64,000 bases of DNA from Sanguinoderma infundibulare (Eukaryota > Basidiomycota > Agaricomycetes > Polyporales > Polyporaceae). The stretch's first letter is position 1. Every line of letters starts with the position of its first letter. Below, one piece after another: positions 36,003 to 47,918 of the stretch. The stretch spans positions 1,054,001 to 1,118,000 of the forward strand of contig JAVLRN010000009.1 in NCBI GenBank assembly GCA_032821775.1, given 5' to 3'. Under the pieces are notes generated by a model, which made no database searches, was not told the DNA's origin, and was given only the letters and a program-made list of their open reading frames with translations. The translations under genes were made by a program, and so were the position numbers.

Positions 36003-36920
36003 ATGAGGAAGCTATCCTACGTCCTCGCCTTCTTTGCCGTCCTCGGGACGATGATCCTCGTACGTCCGCCGCTCCTCGTCACGGCTACAGCGTCCGTGCG
36101 TAATGCCTAGCCAGAGAACTCAAACCACCCACAGAACATCCTCTCCGTCCAGCGTCCCGACTGGTCTGTCTTTGTCTTCATCTCCCGCTTCGCCTCCAGC
36201 TAGCTCCAGGTAGGAAGAGTGCTTACCCCCATCCTCCAGGCTCGTCGCGAGCAACCCGGACATCATCCACAAGGAGGTCATTGTCACCTATGGCCTCGCC
36301 GCCCGCTGCGAGCTCCGCGTCATGGAGATCCCCAGCCCGAACGGCGGCACGCTCACCTACACCAGCTACGACTGTCGCCCGTTCCCGGTCCGCGCCAAGG
36401 ACGGCTGCGAGGATGACAACAAGGCGTTCTGCATGATCTGGAGCACCTCCAGCTACTTTGGCGAGCTCGGCGTCGGCTTCGCTATCGTCGCCTGCCTCGC
36501 TATCGCCTTTGGCGTCACGACGCGCTCGCGTCGGAGGCGGATATGGAAGTCTGTATCGGTTCTGGTCGCGTTCCACGGTGAGTACCTGTCCAGTTCCATG
36601 TGGTCGCATGACGCCTCAAATCCTGCTCCAATCGCAGTACTCTCTCAGATCATCGCCTTTGGGGTCGTGACCGAGCTCTACCGCCGCAACGCGTTCCCCT
36701 TGTTCGAGCGTGCTCGCCCTGGTACGTCAATCCTAGTGCGTATGCCGTCAGAGGTTGTTGACATCGAATGGCCCTGGTAGGTCTCGCCTTCGTGATGAGC
36801 ACCGTGTCCTGGGTCCTGGGCATCATGGTCGCCATTGGCATCCTCATTACTGGAAATGCCGCCAAGCACGGCCACTCCTGGGCTGCAGGCAACCGGGCAT
36901 ACCGCCCCATCTCTGGCTGA
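36003..36920 (+). CDS. Four-TM claudin/SUR7-like membrane protein
   Basis: Five exons. It starts MRKLSYVLAFFAVLGTMIL (TM1) and continues NILSVQRPDW, LVASNPDIIHKEVIVTYGLAARCE, a Cys-containing extracellular loop (SYDCRPFP, KDGCEDDNKAFC), TM2 (GELGVGFAIVACLAIAFGV), a basic turn TRSRRRR, TM3 (VLSQIIAFGVVTELY), and TM4 (GLAFVMSTVSWVLGIMVAIGI), ending AYRPISG. The W...GLxxxC...C pattern in the first loop recalls the claudin/PalI/SUR7 superfamily; this is a pattern-level resemblance, not a proven homology. About 210 residues. Function unknown, possibly plasma-membrane organisation. Confidence 0.72.
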
Positions 36921-37191
36921 GACAGAGATCTACAGACTCCCTGTATCGTCCGCCTGAAAACGCTCGTCATCCCGACTCGACGTGGACACCCATGCTCCTC
37001 TAGCTCCTTTGGTGATAACCCCAACATAATTGTATCTTTGTATCAATTCCCACCTCCGTTCACTGTGTACATTTACCCTTACCCATGCTTCTCTCTGCCC
37101 CGTTTCACTTCGCGGATGCTGCTGTCGCTCGTTGCATAGAATGTTCAAATTGTACATAATATATCGTTTCGTTATCCTGACGCACAGCAGT

Positions 37192-39269
37192 CTAGTAGTC
37201 CTCGGGATAGTCCACCTGGTCATAAAGCCGAAGCGTCTCGTTCCAATCCCGCTTTCTCCGCCGCCTGACGGAAAAGTACTTCGCCTTGCTCGCCCACCTC
37301 CCCTGTACGCGGCCCTTTTCGCGTCCGCCGCTCTCTGCAAAGTATTTCTCAGGCTCGTCGGGCAGCCCAAGCGTGCCGAGCGCGAGCTCCGTGACGCGGC
37401 GGTGCAGCTCCTCGCGCTTCTCGCGCATGCTCTGCAGCGCAGGCTTGCCGATCCAAAGCAGCCGCGTAAGCGACGTCAGCGCGCGGAACGCCGACACGGC
37501 GTCTTCCATCCAGCGCAGGCTCAGCCACATCACCGCCGGCACGAGCACGGCCGTGAACGCGGCGAACGGAAGGGTGGCAAGCATCGAGAGCAGCCAGATG
37601 CACAGGCCGGAGATGAGGCCGTACGTGAGCTTGTACTGCGCGATCTCGTCGTACGTGTCCCAGACGGGGCCCGTGCGCTTGAACTGGTGCACGGCGATGA
37701 AGGTGGTGACGAAGACGGGCAGCCAGAGAAGCAGGCCGGGGAGGGAGATCGCAAGGAGGGTGAGCGACCAGATGGAGCGGAGGACGATCCGGTAGACGAT
37801 GACGGGCCGGGGGAGCGGTCGTCGAACGCGGTCGTCCTTGATGCCCCAGCTGGAAAGTTGGTCTTGGTATTCCTGCAATATCTGTCAGTCTCGGGGCGGC
37901 ATGTGTAAGCATGAAATAAATTGAACCTTGAGGTCACGTCCAAGTTGGACGATCTTCATGTCCTCCCGAGCGACCTGTTCAGGTGGTGGAGCGTCGCCAT
38001 CACTGGAGGAATCAGTGCGTGGCGTTTCGGCCAACTTGAAGGCCTCGAGGAACGTCCTGACAACGCGGACATAGTCGCCGAGCGTCATCGTCGTGCCGAG
38101 CGGCGCATACATCCTCGCAGCGAGCTTGGCATTGCGGATAAGCCTCCAGGATGGGGCGTCAAGCGTTCCGGAGCTGATTTGCTGATGCATCCTGGCAGTC
38201 AGAGAGCGAATCTCGTCGTAATTGATCGGCGTGAGCAGCTCTGGATGGTCCTGCGGCGAAAAGAGATGAGCACATGGTTGCCAGTCAGGTTGCGGAAAGG
38301 GGGGCACCTTCGGGGTGAACTTCATGGGTGGATGGAACGTCACTAGGACGTCTGAGCGGAAGTGCTGTCGATGCCTGACCGTTGACGTTTGCGACACTAA
38401 TGTCAACATCCGTATAACTTGCAGAGACACGGGACGTACATGTAAGTGACCGAGCAAGTGAGGACGTTGATTTCGAAGTCTGGATTGTGTCGGTTACGAG
38501 ACAGAACGTCGGAGACCATCCTTGCGACTGCGCATACCTTCAGTCACTTCGCGCGAAGATAGCAAACTTGCGGGACGTACCTCCAGTCTTGAGCGGTGCG
38601 ATTGTCGGATGGTACCTACTCATCCCTTCAGGGAACAGGCAGACGGCATCTCCCAGCTCCAATGCCTGGTTGACGCCACATTGGCATTGAAACACGTCGA
38701 TGTTAATAAGTATAGGAGCGCACCTCCATGAGATGTTGCATTATGTCTGCATTGTCCACTTCCCCGTCTGCGAAGTCCTTGCGCCTTTTGAGTGGGACCG
38801 TACCGGCAGATTCGATCAACCAACTAGTAAACGTTTTCTTCCCGAACTGTGTCGACTTGGCCGTAAGCCTAAGGAGGTTGCGCTTCTGTGAACGAGACGT
38901 GAATTAGCCTTGCGCCACAACGACTAGGCAGCAGAAGCAGACCCTCGATGGAATGGATGTAACCAAAAGCCTGAGTAGGAGGTTACAGAGGTTATAGGGA
39001 GACGGAGCGTGTATACTTACAAAGCGTCTGTAAGAGAGTTACTATGATTTGCGCATACGATACTGTTGGACGTTCAGAAGGCTGTCCTTCAGGTAATGGG
39101 GACAAGACGCACCATGGTACGCCCCTTGAGGGTATATTGTCGGCGTTCTCCACTACGATGGTGCCGTAAAATATCTTGAGTACAAACTTGAACAGCCATC
39201 TAGGACACGTTTCAGTCCAGAGTCCGGTCTCGAGTCCGAGTACCGTACCGGATGAACATGTACGACCAT
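37192..39269 (-). CDS. Glycerol-3-phosphate/DHAP acyltransferase (Sct1/Gpt2-like)
   Basis: Second PlsC-type acyltransferase of the window, more typical of the fungal GPAT group. I spliced about nine exons from ATG 39,269: MVVHVHPVRWLFKFVLKIFY, VENADNIPSRGVP, block I NHSNSLTDALLL, RLTAKSTQFGKKTF, ESAGTVPLKRRKDF, LGDAVCLFPEGMSRYHP (block III), NVLTCSVTYMHRQHFRSDV (block IV), then the NAKLAARMYAPLG region. C-terminal membrane helices follow (WSLTLLAISLPGLLLWLPVF and GLCIWLLSMLATLPFAAF) and a basic tail ending DYPEDY at 37,192. About 500 residues. It catalyses the first acylation in phospholipid and triacylglycerol synthesis, at the ER or lipid droplets. The 44 nt first intron and several exons under 60 nt make automated prediction error-prone. 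Confidence 0.87.
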
Positions 39270-39601
39270 GGCGTTGGTGATCCTGCCAGCGCCGCCATGG
39301 CGCACTATCAGATGCAGCGGGGGTGAACGAAGCCAGTAGAATATGATTGCCAGTCGCAAGCAGCAGAGACGGGAGCAGAAGCAGAAAGACAGAGCTGGTG
39401 CTGGCAGGAGGATAGCCTCGGTATGCGGCGCAGACTTGTCCATCCTGCGCATTCCCCGGACTCGGCCCGCTTGGCCGAACGCGTTTCGATCACGTGTGCG
39501 AGATTTAGCAGTCAAGTTTTTCGAAGTCGAGATCGACTAATTGCCTCTGCTCGTCGTTGGTCACAGCGGCGACAATCCATCTCACGCCCATTGTGCAAAA
39601 C
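39270..39601. promoter_or_regulatory. Bidirectional promoter, GPAT-like gene and RRP12
   Basis: 332 bp between divergent start codons. No TATA box stands out. Shared promoter is inferred from spacing. Confidence 0.5.
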
Positions 39602-42600
39602 ATGGCCGATAACGTCGAGGACACTCTCTCCAAAATCCGCCCACATACGTCCTCCTCCCTTGCTCACCAGAAAGCACCCGCAACCCTCCTCCGTGCGATC
39701 GAGGCCACTTTCCGCGAACAAAACACCGAGCCCTCGGCGACCGCATACTTTGCCGCTCTTCTCACCACGCTCGATGGCTCTCTCCAGTCCTCACGAGCAT
39801 CGGGGCCTGCGCTCGGAGACGGTGATGTCCTTCCCGCCGTGCTCTATCTTCTCGCTTCTGTTGCGCCGTATGTCCCCCATCCAGTGATCCGCTCCCATCT
39901 CACAACAATTATCACCTTGACCTCCCCGCTATTCCCTGCTCTATTCGCTTATGCACCTCCCCTCCGCTCACAACTCACCATCTATGGAACTGTCCTCCTG
40001 GCCCTGGATCGATCTCTTCTCGACACTCAGGGTCTCCGCCAGACCTTCATGACCATCGTGCAGCTCACACTCGATCCGCGCCCAAAGGTGAGGAAGAAAG
40101 CTGCTGAAGTCATCAAGGACGTCCTTGCGGTGCCTCCACCGCCCGCCGTGAAACACCCGTATGCCGAGAAGGTCGCGGACTGGGTCAAAGCTGCGTTGGT
40201 CGAGGTCAGCGCAGACGGCCTTCCAAAATTCAAAGGCAAGAAGGCAGAGACTGAGGGCTCAGAGGCCGCAATTCACCTGCTTGCCTTCCTCCGCCCCGTC
40301 CTACCCACACTTCCTTCCGAGGTAAGCACTAAACCTTCCGTGCGTGCAAAGACACGGAAACTCATTCGAGCAGTCGTTGTCATCAGTAACGTCGTCCCTC
40401 CTCCTCCTCCCTCGCCTAGGGAACCCGTACCTTTCCCAATCGGCGTATTCAATCCTGTCCGACCTCCTGACTCTCTCTATCGAGGATCCGACCGTCAATT
40501 TACAGGCGCACATGTCCGAGCTCCTTAAGGTCATCCTTTCCTCCCCACCGCTCCCGAGCGACACTGCCCTCACTGCTGCGTGGGCGACCGTTCTCGGGAG
40601 TACGATGCTTGCCTACCACGAATCAAATCCAGACGAGTGCGCCGCAGAGCTTGGTGAGGTCTGGAAGGCCATTTGGAGCTTGTTCGAGTCGTCCGACGCG
40701 GCGATACGGAAAGCCGCCTCTGACGCTCTGGCTACCCTGGGACAATGCTTCACGACATCTCTAATCAAAGCCGCCGTCAAAGAGAAGGGATCCAGTCATC
40801 AAAAGTCTACCATTTGCAAAATTGTTGTGCAGACGACGAGTGCACTTGATTCGCTCGTGTACGCTCGCGCAATACCGGACATCCTCGCCGTCATTTCGTC
40901 GCTCATCGAGAATCTGCGTTCTCGTAATGGGTCGCGAAAGAACACTACCGCCGCCGAGCAGCTTTTGTTACCGCTCATTATGAAAGTCGCGGAGCTTAGG
41001 GTTCAAAAGACCTTTGAGTACAAGGAGACGGCGGACGCGACCCTCGGTACGGCCATGCGTATCCTCGGACCAGCAGTACTGTTGCGTGCATTACCTCTCA
41101 ACTTGGAGACCGCGGACAGGTATGCATGCGGGCATATGCTCATTGTGCGACTATGACTAATGGTGGTGTAGGCAAGCCGGTCGTGAACCCCGCGCATTTC
41201 TACTGCCATTGCTTGCGCAGCCTCATCCTTCCCCTCTGGGCCACTTCGTAGCATACTTTGTTCCGCTTACAGAGAAAATGTTCGATCTCCAAACCACGGC
41301 CGAAACGGAAGGCCGTCAATCGGAAGCGAAGGTTTGGTCTGTGCTCGTCGAACAGATCTGGGTTGGCCTTCCTGGGTACTGCTGGGGCACTCCTGATCTG
41401 AAACAGGTACTCGATCTCCTTTCGTTGCGTCTTGCTCCAATGGCTCACACGATCGATAGTCCCTCACAGCCCAATTCTCTCAGCTCTTGTCGCAACTGTT
41501 GTACAACCAACCAGAGCTTCGTCCCCCCGTCCTACGTGCACTCAAAGTCATGGTCGACTCGAACGTGGCGCTGGCGAGCGAAGACCCAGACAAGATCGTC
41601 AAGCTTCCGGAGACCGTGCGCGTGGACTCCATCTCTGCTGCTGAGGCCCAGGCCAACGTCGACTTCCTCCGTTCTCAGGCGGAAAGTTGGCTTGCGGTTC
41701 TGTTCAACGTCTTTAGCAGCGTAGGTCGCGACAGTCAGCATATAGTCGGGGAGGTGATTAGTTCGTGGATCGCAACCGCGGATCCCAAGGCATGTATTTT
41801 CTCAACCACGAATTGAGCTTTCATGAGGACTAACGTGAGTACAGGAAGTCGCACAAGCATACCAGAAGCTCGTTGCCCTCTTTAAGCAGAACCTCGCCAA
41901 GGCACAAGCCTCGTTCGCTCCGAAAGGCCCAGTGTCCGACAGCATGACGGTCATGACACAGGACCTCCTCTTGCTCGTGCTGCCCTACCTCTCTAGTGAG
42001 GACGCGTCTGCGCTGCTCGACATGTACCTCTCGAGCTCCGTGCTGGAGAGCAGGGACAACGGCGTCCAGAAGCGTGGCTACAAGATCCTTGCGCGACTCG
42101 TCGAGAGCGGCAAGGTGCAGGTCGATGCTGCCGCCGTGCTGAAGACGCTCGCGGGTCTCATTGATGGGCTGGCCGCTGCGGCGAAGAAAGACCGCTTCCT
42201 GCTCCTTGTGGCCCTTATAACCGTCATACCGCGGGATGCGTTGCACTTGCTTCCGTCGATCATTCCGGAGGCGGTCCTAGGCACGAAGGAACCGTCGGAG
42301 AAGGCGCGGAACGCTGCATTTGACCTCATTGTAGCCATGGGCAAGAAGATGGCTGCCGGAGGTGTTGTCAAGCGCAAGATGCTTGAGGATATGGATGAAG
42401 ATGGCGCTGGTGATGGTATGTTTCTCGCCACAATTGTCACGTTTTGTTGCTTTAACTGTACCGCCAGCCTCTGGGAACATCGAGGAATATATGTTGATGG
42501 TCTGTGGTGGGCTAGCTGGCGCGTCGCCACACATGATCAGCGCGACCGTCACCGCGGTATCCCGTCTGGTCTTCGAGTTCAAGGGTGGGGTATTCTTCTC

Positions 42601-43834
42601 TTTTCAGCTCTGAACGAGCTAACAACTTCACAGACGCCATGTCGTCCGGCATGCAATCCGAGATCTTCGCCACCCTCCTCGTCTTCCTCACCTCTGCCAA
42701 CCGCGAGATCGTCAAGTCCGTCCTTGGCTTCGTCAAGCTCGCCATCCACACCATGCCCGCGGAACTCATGCGCCCGCACCTTAAGAACCTCGTGCCCGCC
42801 TTGCTGAGGTGGTCGCACGACCACAAGAACCACTTCAAGGCCAAGATCCGGCACATCTTCGAGCGCATGCTCCGCCGCTTCGGCTGGGAAGACGTCTACG
42901 AGTGCGCGCAGGAGGACGAAGCGCGCAAGGTGCTGCTGAACATCAAGAAGCGCAAGGACCGCGCGAAGCGGAAGCGTGCGAACGCGGCCGAGGACGACGA
43001 GGACGAGACACCGAAGGCGCGGCCTGCGGCTGGCGACGCGTTCGAGGACGTGCTGTATGGCAGCGAGAGCGAGCTTGAGGACAGCGATGAGGAGGAGGGG
43101 CCGGCGCAGAAGGCTGGCGCGGTGAAACGCGAGGGCAAGGGAGCTGGCGCACGCCTACGGGTGGACGACGACGACCCTATGGATCTCTTGTCTGGCGCTG
43201 CGTCCCGCGTGACCAGTACGTGTACTAATGCTTCGTCGTCTCAGAGTCCGCCACTAACACCCTCGTATTTAGCTGGCAACGCGGGCAAGCGCAGAAAACC
43301 CGGTCAAGACGCTGCGCACTTCAAGACGGAGGAAGGAACAGGCAAGATGGTCATCGACGGGTCCGACGACGAAGCGGCTGCGGACGCAGGGGAAAGGGAC
43401 GAGGACGTAGTGGGCAATGCTTATCGCGAGAACCTCACTGGGGTCGACGGCTTCACCCGGGGGCCGAGCGGGAAGATCAAGTTCAACAAGGACACGAAGA
43501 AGCGTCGGCACGAGAACGAGGAAGCGGACGGGGACATCGAGATGGCCGACGGGGAGGCGCAGAAGGGGAGCAAGAAGACGAAGCGGAAGGCGGAGCCGAA
43601 GTTTGGGCACGAGTTCAAGGCGAAGGTCAGTTGCCGAATCCTATTCTTATCGTTTGTTGCGTTCCCGCCGCTAAGCGACCTCTTCCCTTTCTCTCTTTCT
43701 GCTGTCTCTCTACACAGAAAGCCGGCGGAGACGTCAAAAAGGGGGGCTTGGATCCATACGCATATATGCCGCTGGCACAGGCTGCGAAGAGGCAGAGCCG
43801 TGGGGGCCGTATTGGGATCGCAGGCAAGCGCTGA
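39602..43834 (+). CDS. rrp12: Ribosomal RNA processing protein 12 (RRP12)
   Basis: Nuclear HEAT/ARM-repeat protein needed for rRNA maturation and export of both ribosomal subunits. ATG 39,602 gives MADNVEDTLSKIRPHTSSS; an upstream frame is open but lacks support. Diagnostic segments: SSSLAHQKAPATLLRAIEAT, AYFAALLTTLD, RPKVRKKAAEVI, GNPYLSQSAYSILSDLL, LPSDTALTAAWATVLGS, LARLVESGKVQ and the conserved DHKNHFKAKIRHIFERMLR/FGWEDVYECAQEDEARKVL block. The C-terminus is a long acidic and Lys/Arg-rich low-complexity tail with nuclear-localisation-like KKRKDRAKRKR and ends AQAAKRQSRGGRIGIAGKR. About 1,180 residues in roughly ten exons, the usual family length. Confidence 0.93.
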
Positions 43835-44115
43835 ATATTTCTGTGCCGGTGGAGGGTGTTGTGTAGGCGTCGTTGCAATCTATATCAGTATCGCTGTCAG
43901 GTGTATTCCCATGATGTTTGGAATGTTCTCAGCCAGGAATCGGAATCAGGGTGCGAACGTTAAACGGCAAGCACTGGAGAACCCTGTGCGCGGATATCTG
44001 GGGCGGCGTGTGCGTGTGTCCGACTCTTCTCCTCAGTCGGAGAATATATCTTCGAGCAATAGGGGCGGCCGATAGCTGGCTCTTGTCGCTAAGTACTGTG
44101 TTCCACCGTCGGCGC

Positions 44116-45871
44116 ATGGCGACGAAATTTCGAGTTGCGATCTGGTATGCAAATTGGCCACCTTCTAGAGGACTTACAAGCTAACATATGCACGACATGC
44201 AGCGGTGGAGGAATAGGTGGGCTGACATTGGCTGTGGCGCTCTCCAGATACCCCAACATCAGAGTGGACGTATACGAGGCAGCCGACCGATTCAAGGAGA
44301 TCGGAGCAGGGGTGATGATATGGGCGCGAACCTGGGAAATCCTGACCCTGCTCGGGATGGCCGAAGACTTTTCTCGCATCGCGCATGCGCCTCCAGACGG
44401 GTCTCTCGGTGAGCATCTCCTCCTTGAGGACCTCCTGGACGCTAACGCCGTCCAAGGCATCGGGTTCGATTACCGCAAGTCCGACCAACCCGAGGAAGGA
44501 TCTCGGTTCTACCTGTTTGAAGTCCCTTGTTAGCGATCCTGTCTTCGCAACATCCCTCACGCGCTCACAACATTCCTATCAGATGGCTGCATCCGTTTCC
44601 ACCGCGCGCACTTCCTCGACGTCCTCGTCGACCACCTCCCCGCCGGCGTAGCCCACTTTGGCAAGCGTCTAACCGCGTACACCCACATCCCCGTCGCGCG
44701 CCGGGGCGAGCCGCAGATATTCTTGCACTTCGCGGACGGATCCGCCGCGACCTGCGACCTGCTCGTCGGGTGCGACGGCATCAAGTCCGTCGTGCGCAAA
44801 CAGCTACTCCTGGACCACGTCCACAAGCGGGGCGGCGACCCCATGCTGCTAGACCACATTGAGCCGGTGTGGAGCGGGACGGTCGCTTATCGTGGGCTCA
44901 TCCCCGTGGAACGCCTCAGGAGTGCCGACGGGACTGAGCATCGGACGATACGGAGTCCGATGATGGTGCGTGTGTCTTTGAAATTTGAGGGGGCCTTGGC
45001 TGGGATCGCTGACAATGCCAACAAAATATCAGTATTGCGGAAAGAGCAAGGCAAGTCGATAGAACCCGTACCCGGTGTGTTCGTTGACTCAAACATGAGT
45101 CGTTGCAGCACGTCGTGAGCTACTCTATATCAGCGGGGTCGATAGTGAACGTCGTCGCATTGGTATCCCAACCACACCTACATGGAACCGCTTTCACGGG
45201 GCCATGGGTGACCGAATGCAGTCCATCCGAGGTACGGGATTGTTATAAAGGCTGGGAACCGGAGGTAGAAGAAATGATGAAGGTATGTCCAATTCCTCCG
45301 CAGGATGCCTCGGCGGACCTGACAAGTCCAACCAGTGCATAGAACGGCCGACGAAGTGGGCTCTTCACGAACTGAAACCGCTACCGTTCTACATGAGTGA
45401 CCTTGTGGTCCTCCTTGGAGATGCAGTGCGTATATGTAGACCGGTAAAAGACGGCACACCTTGACGTATGATTTGCGAGCAGGCTCACGCCATGACCCCA
45501 CACCAAGGTGCCGGAGCAGGACAAGCGATCGAGGTGCGTGCGACAAGTTTTCTAGGAACCTTGACACCATCTCAAGTATTTAGGACGCATACATCCTGGC
45601 TGAGGTTCTCGGCCGCTCCAATACCACCCTCGGAAGTCTTCCAAAGGCGCTAGCGGCATACGAGAGCGTGCGACTGCCCATGGCGAACCATGTCCTCGAA
45701 GGGTCACGACAGTCTGGGGAGATGTATGAGTTTAACGGACCATTAGGAGACGACTTGACGCCGCTAGGTCCGCAGATTGGTAGCCAGTGGGACTGGCTGT
45801 GGCAATCGACGCCTCGAAGCGAGCGAGACCGGGCGTTTCGAACGTTGAACCGATTCAAGGCATCCCTGTAA
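44116..45871 (+). CDS. FAD-dependent monooxygenase (salicylate hydroxylase-like)
   Basis: Flavoprotein hydroxylase of the PHBH/salicylate 1-monooxygenase group. ATG 44,116; exon 1 ([10 protein letters not shown]) splices to [17 protein letters not shown], the GxGxxG dinucleotide fold, followed by [18 protein letters not shown]. Later exons give [11 protein letters not shown], the DG motif [31 protein letters not shown] and [19 protein letters not shown], the second FAD-binding GD motif. About 440 residues in eight or so exons. Substrate is probably a small aromatic acid, but this is only family inference; lone copies like this occur widely in wood-decay fungi. No cluster partners for aromatic catabolism are seen here. 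Confidence 0.87.
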
Positions 45872-45920
45872 TGGCAAGACGATGCAATTGGTCGATTATG
45901 TATTGCCTCTAGACGGTTGT

Positions 45921-47081
45921 CTATTGCTTAAGCTTCTCAACAAGTTCTGGTACCGCGGTGTACAAGTCTGCAACCAAACCGGCATCTGCAACTTGGAAAA
46001 TGGGGGCCTCCGGGTCCTGGGATTCCCAGCGTTCAGTTGCAGACTGCGTAATTACACACTGACGTTGAAAGGACTTGCCTTGTTGATCGCCACAATCAAC
46101 TTTGAGTCCTTCATGCCCGCCAAATGTTGGATGGCACCCGAAATCCCAATCGCCACGTACAGCTCGGGCGCGACAACCTTACCGGTCTGGCCGACCTGCA
46201 ACGAGTTGTCGGCGTAACCGGCGTCCACAGCAGCGCGCGACGCGCCGATGGCGGCACCGAGCGCGTCTGCAAGGGGCTCCAGCGTCGACTTGAAGGTCTC
46301 AGCGTTCTTGAGTGCACGACCACCGGACACGACGCGACTCGCGGAGCCAAGGTCGGGGCGGTCTGATTTGGTGAGGTCTGTCCGTACGTGCTGGGTGGAC
46401 ACGTTGGCGGCCTCCACGGGGTCAACTGCCTGGTCCGCCGCCTGCGCGCTCTCGTTTGCATCCGACGCCTTGAAGGCGGTCGAACGTACGGTGAAGAACT
46501 TCAAACGGAGCGATGACGGCGCCTTAACGGTGGCGATCGCGTTTCCTGCGTAGATGGGTCGCGTGAAAGTAGTCGCGTTGGAAGAGCTATCGTGCTCTAG
46601 AGACGTGATGTCAGACACGGCGGGGAGGTCGAGTCTCGCGGCGACGCGAGGGAGGAGGGACTTTGCAGAAGACGAGTGGGCTGAAACGACGTGGGTGTAA
46701 GGACTGCTCTCGCCAAGCAACTTCTCCAGAAGGGGTGAGACCGCCTCCGGAACTGGTTGGGCGTACTTCTCGGACGAGGAGTGAATGACGGTGTTGAGCC
46801 CCTTGAGTCTGTACACCTCTGTAAGCTGAGCAAAGACGAGGGTTGGCACGATGCACTCACTTCTTCGCCTTCTCTACAACCGCCTTCACCTGGTCCGGCG
46901 CCCCAATGACAAGACCGGTAACCTGCCCTCCAAGTTGTTGCGCCGCTGTCAGAGCGGAAAGGGAGCTAGAATCGATGACTCCGTCACGGTGCTCCAGGAA
47001 AACCAAGGCGTGTGGGTTAGCGATGGTTGCATACCGCCTGCACAGGGACCTGCAGTGGAGAGCGGGGCGCAAACGGAGCAT
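45921..47081 (-). CDS. etfA: Electron transfer flavoprotein alpha subunit, mitochondrial
   Basis: Takes electrons from acyl-CoA dehydrogenases and passes them to ETF-QO. ATG 47,081 starts a mitochondrial presequence ([18 protein letters not shown]), then [29 protein letters not shown] 53 nt intron rejoins at [11 protein letters not shown] and a long exon carries [29 protein letters not shown], and the FAD site [55 protein letters not shown]. The last exon [19 protein letters not shown] ends at 45,921. The last intron (46,017-46,078) has a GC donor. Full length, about 345 residues. Its stop is 49 bp from the convergent monooxygenase stop. Confidence 0.95.
46017..46078 (-). other. GC-AG intron in ETF-alpha
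   Basis: Exon ends ...ATCAACAAG, intron begins GCAAGT and ends CCCAG, next exon starts GACCCGGAG. The joined peptide [15 protein letters not shown] is a strongly conserved ETF-alpha segment, which fixes the splice sites. Confidence 0.85.
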
Positions 47082-47918
47082 AGTGGTGGTGAAAGAGAGA
47101 GTGGGCCTGAGCCCAAGTGCGACTCGCGGCAGACTCGGATCTCTGAATACAAAATATTCACGTGCATGTCCTCGTCCAGCGCGCCTCGTCGACGACGTCT
47201 CCCCCAAACTCCTCCTTACACCCGAATGCCATCCATCCACCAGCGACTGCAATCCTCGTCTAGGCTGAGGGTGCAAGATGAAAGCACCGACGTGTACAAG
47301 CCAACAGCAGCCAACAGCACATCCCTCGCGTCAATTACAGCCGGCGTCCACGGTGTACGTTTACTGCGTCCACCACGTAATAACTGGTACTTACGCCGCC
47401 CATCTTTCAAGGTTCGAGGGTACAAGGTTCAATAAGTGCGCTTCTGTGGAAGCATTTTCTCTGACGGATGGTGTCTCCGATCCATGTACGTTCCCAGGCA
47501 TGTGTGCTGCGGTAGGTGGTGTGCCCTTGCGATTGCATCTCCTCGTTCGAAGGGGTTGGATTGCTTGCACGACCATCTTCCGCAGAGTATTCCTTCTCGT
47601 CATTGTCACAGAAGTGCAATGGGATGTAGTGCAATGGTGTCGCTTGAAGAGACTGTCCACTGCTACGGACCGCCGTTTGACCGAACACTCGTCCTGCAGA
47701 GGCAATCTCTATGTCTCCCCTATAGTTCAACGGGTGCATCTCTGCGAGATAGAGCGTGCAGCAATCAGTGCCGCATCCAAGTCTAGACCAGGATACCTTG
47801 CCTCGGGTCGACGCAAGGTTGCGGATCGTTGACATCTGCCGTCTTCTAGCGCTCTATTATCCCATAAAGGCCCCCTGAGCGCATCTTGCCTCGTGCACAA
47901 CACTCGTCTCTACTCGCC
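47082..47918. promoter_or_regulatory. Divergent upstream region of ETF-alpha and the ZNFX1-like gene
   Basis: 837 bp. Open frames here are short and without domains. CATAAAG near 47,864, about 50 nt before the ZNFX1-like ATG, is a possible weak core element. Confidence 0.4.

Noticed and set aside
46843..47435. Plus-strand frames antisense to ETF-alpha exon 1
   Set aside because: They mirror the conserved ETF-alpha N-terminal exon and have no domain of their own.
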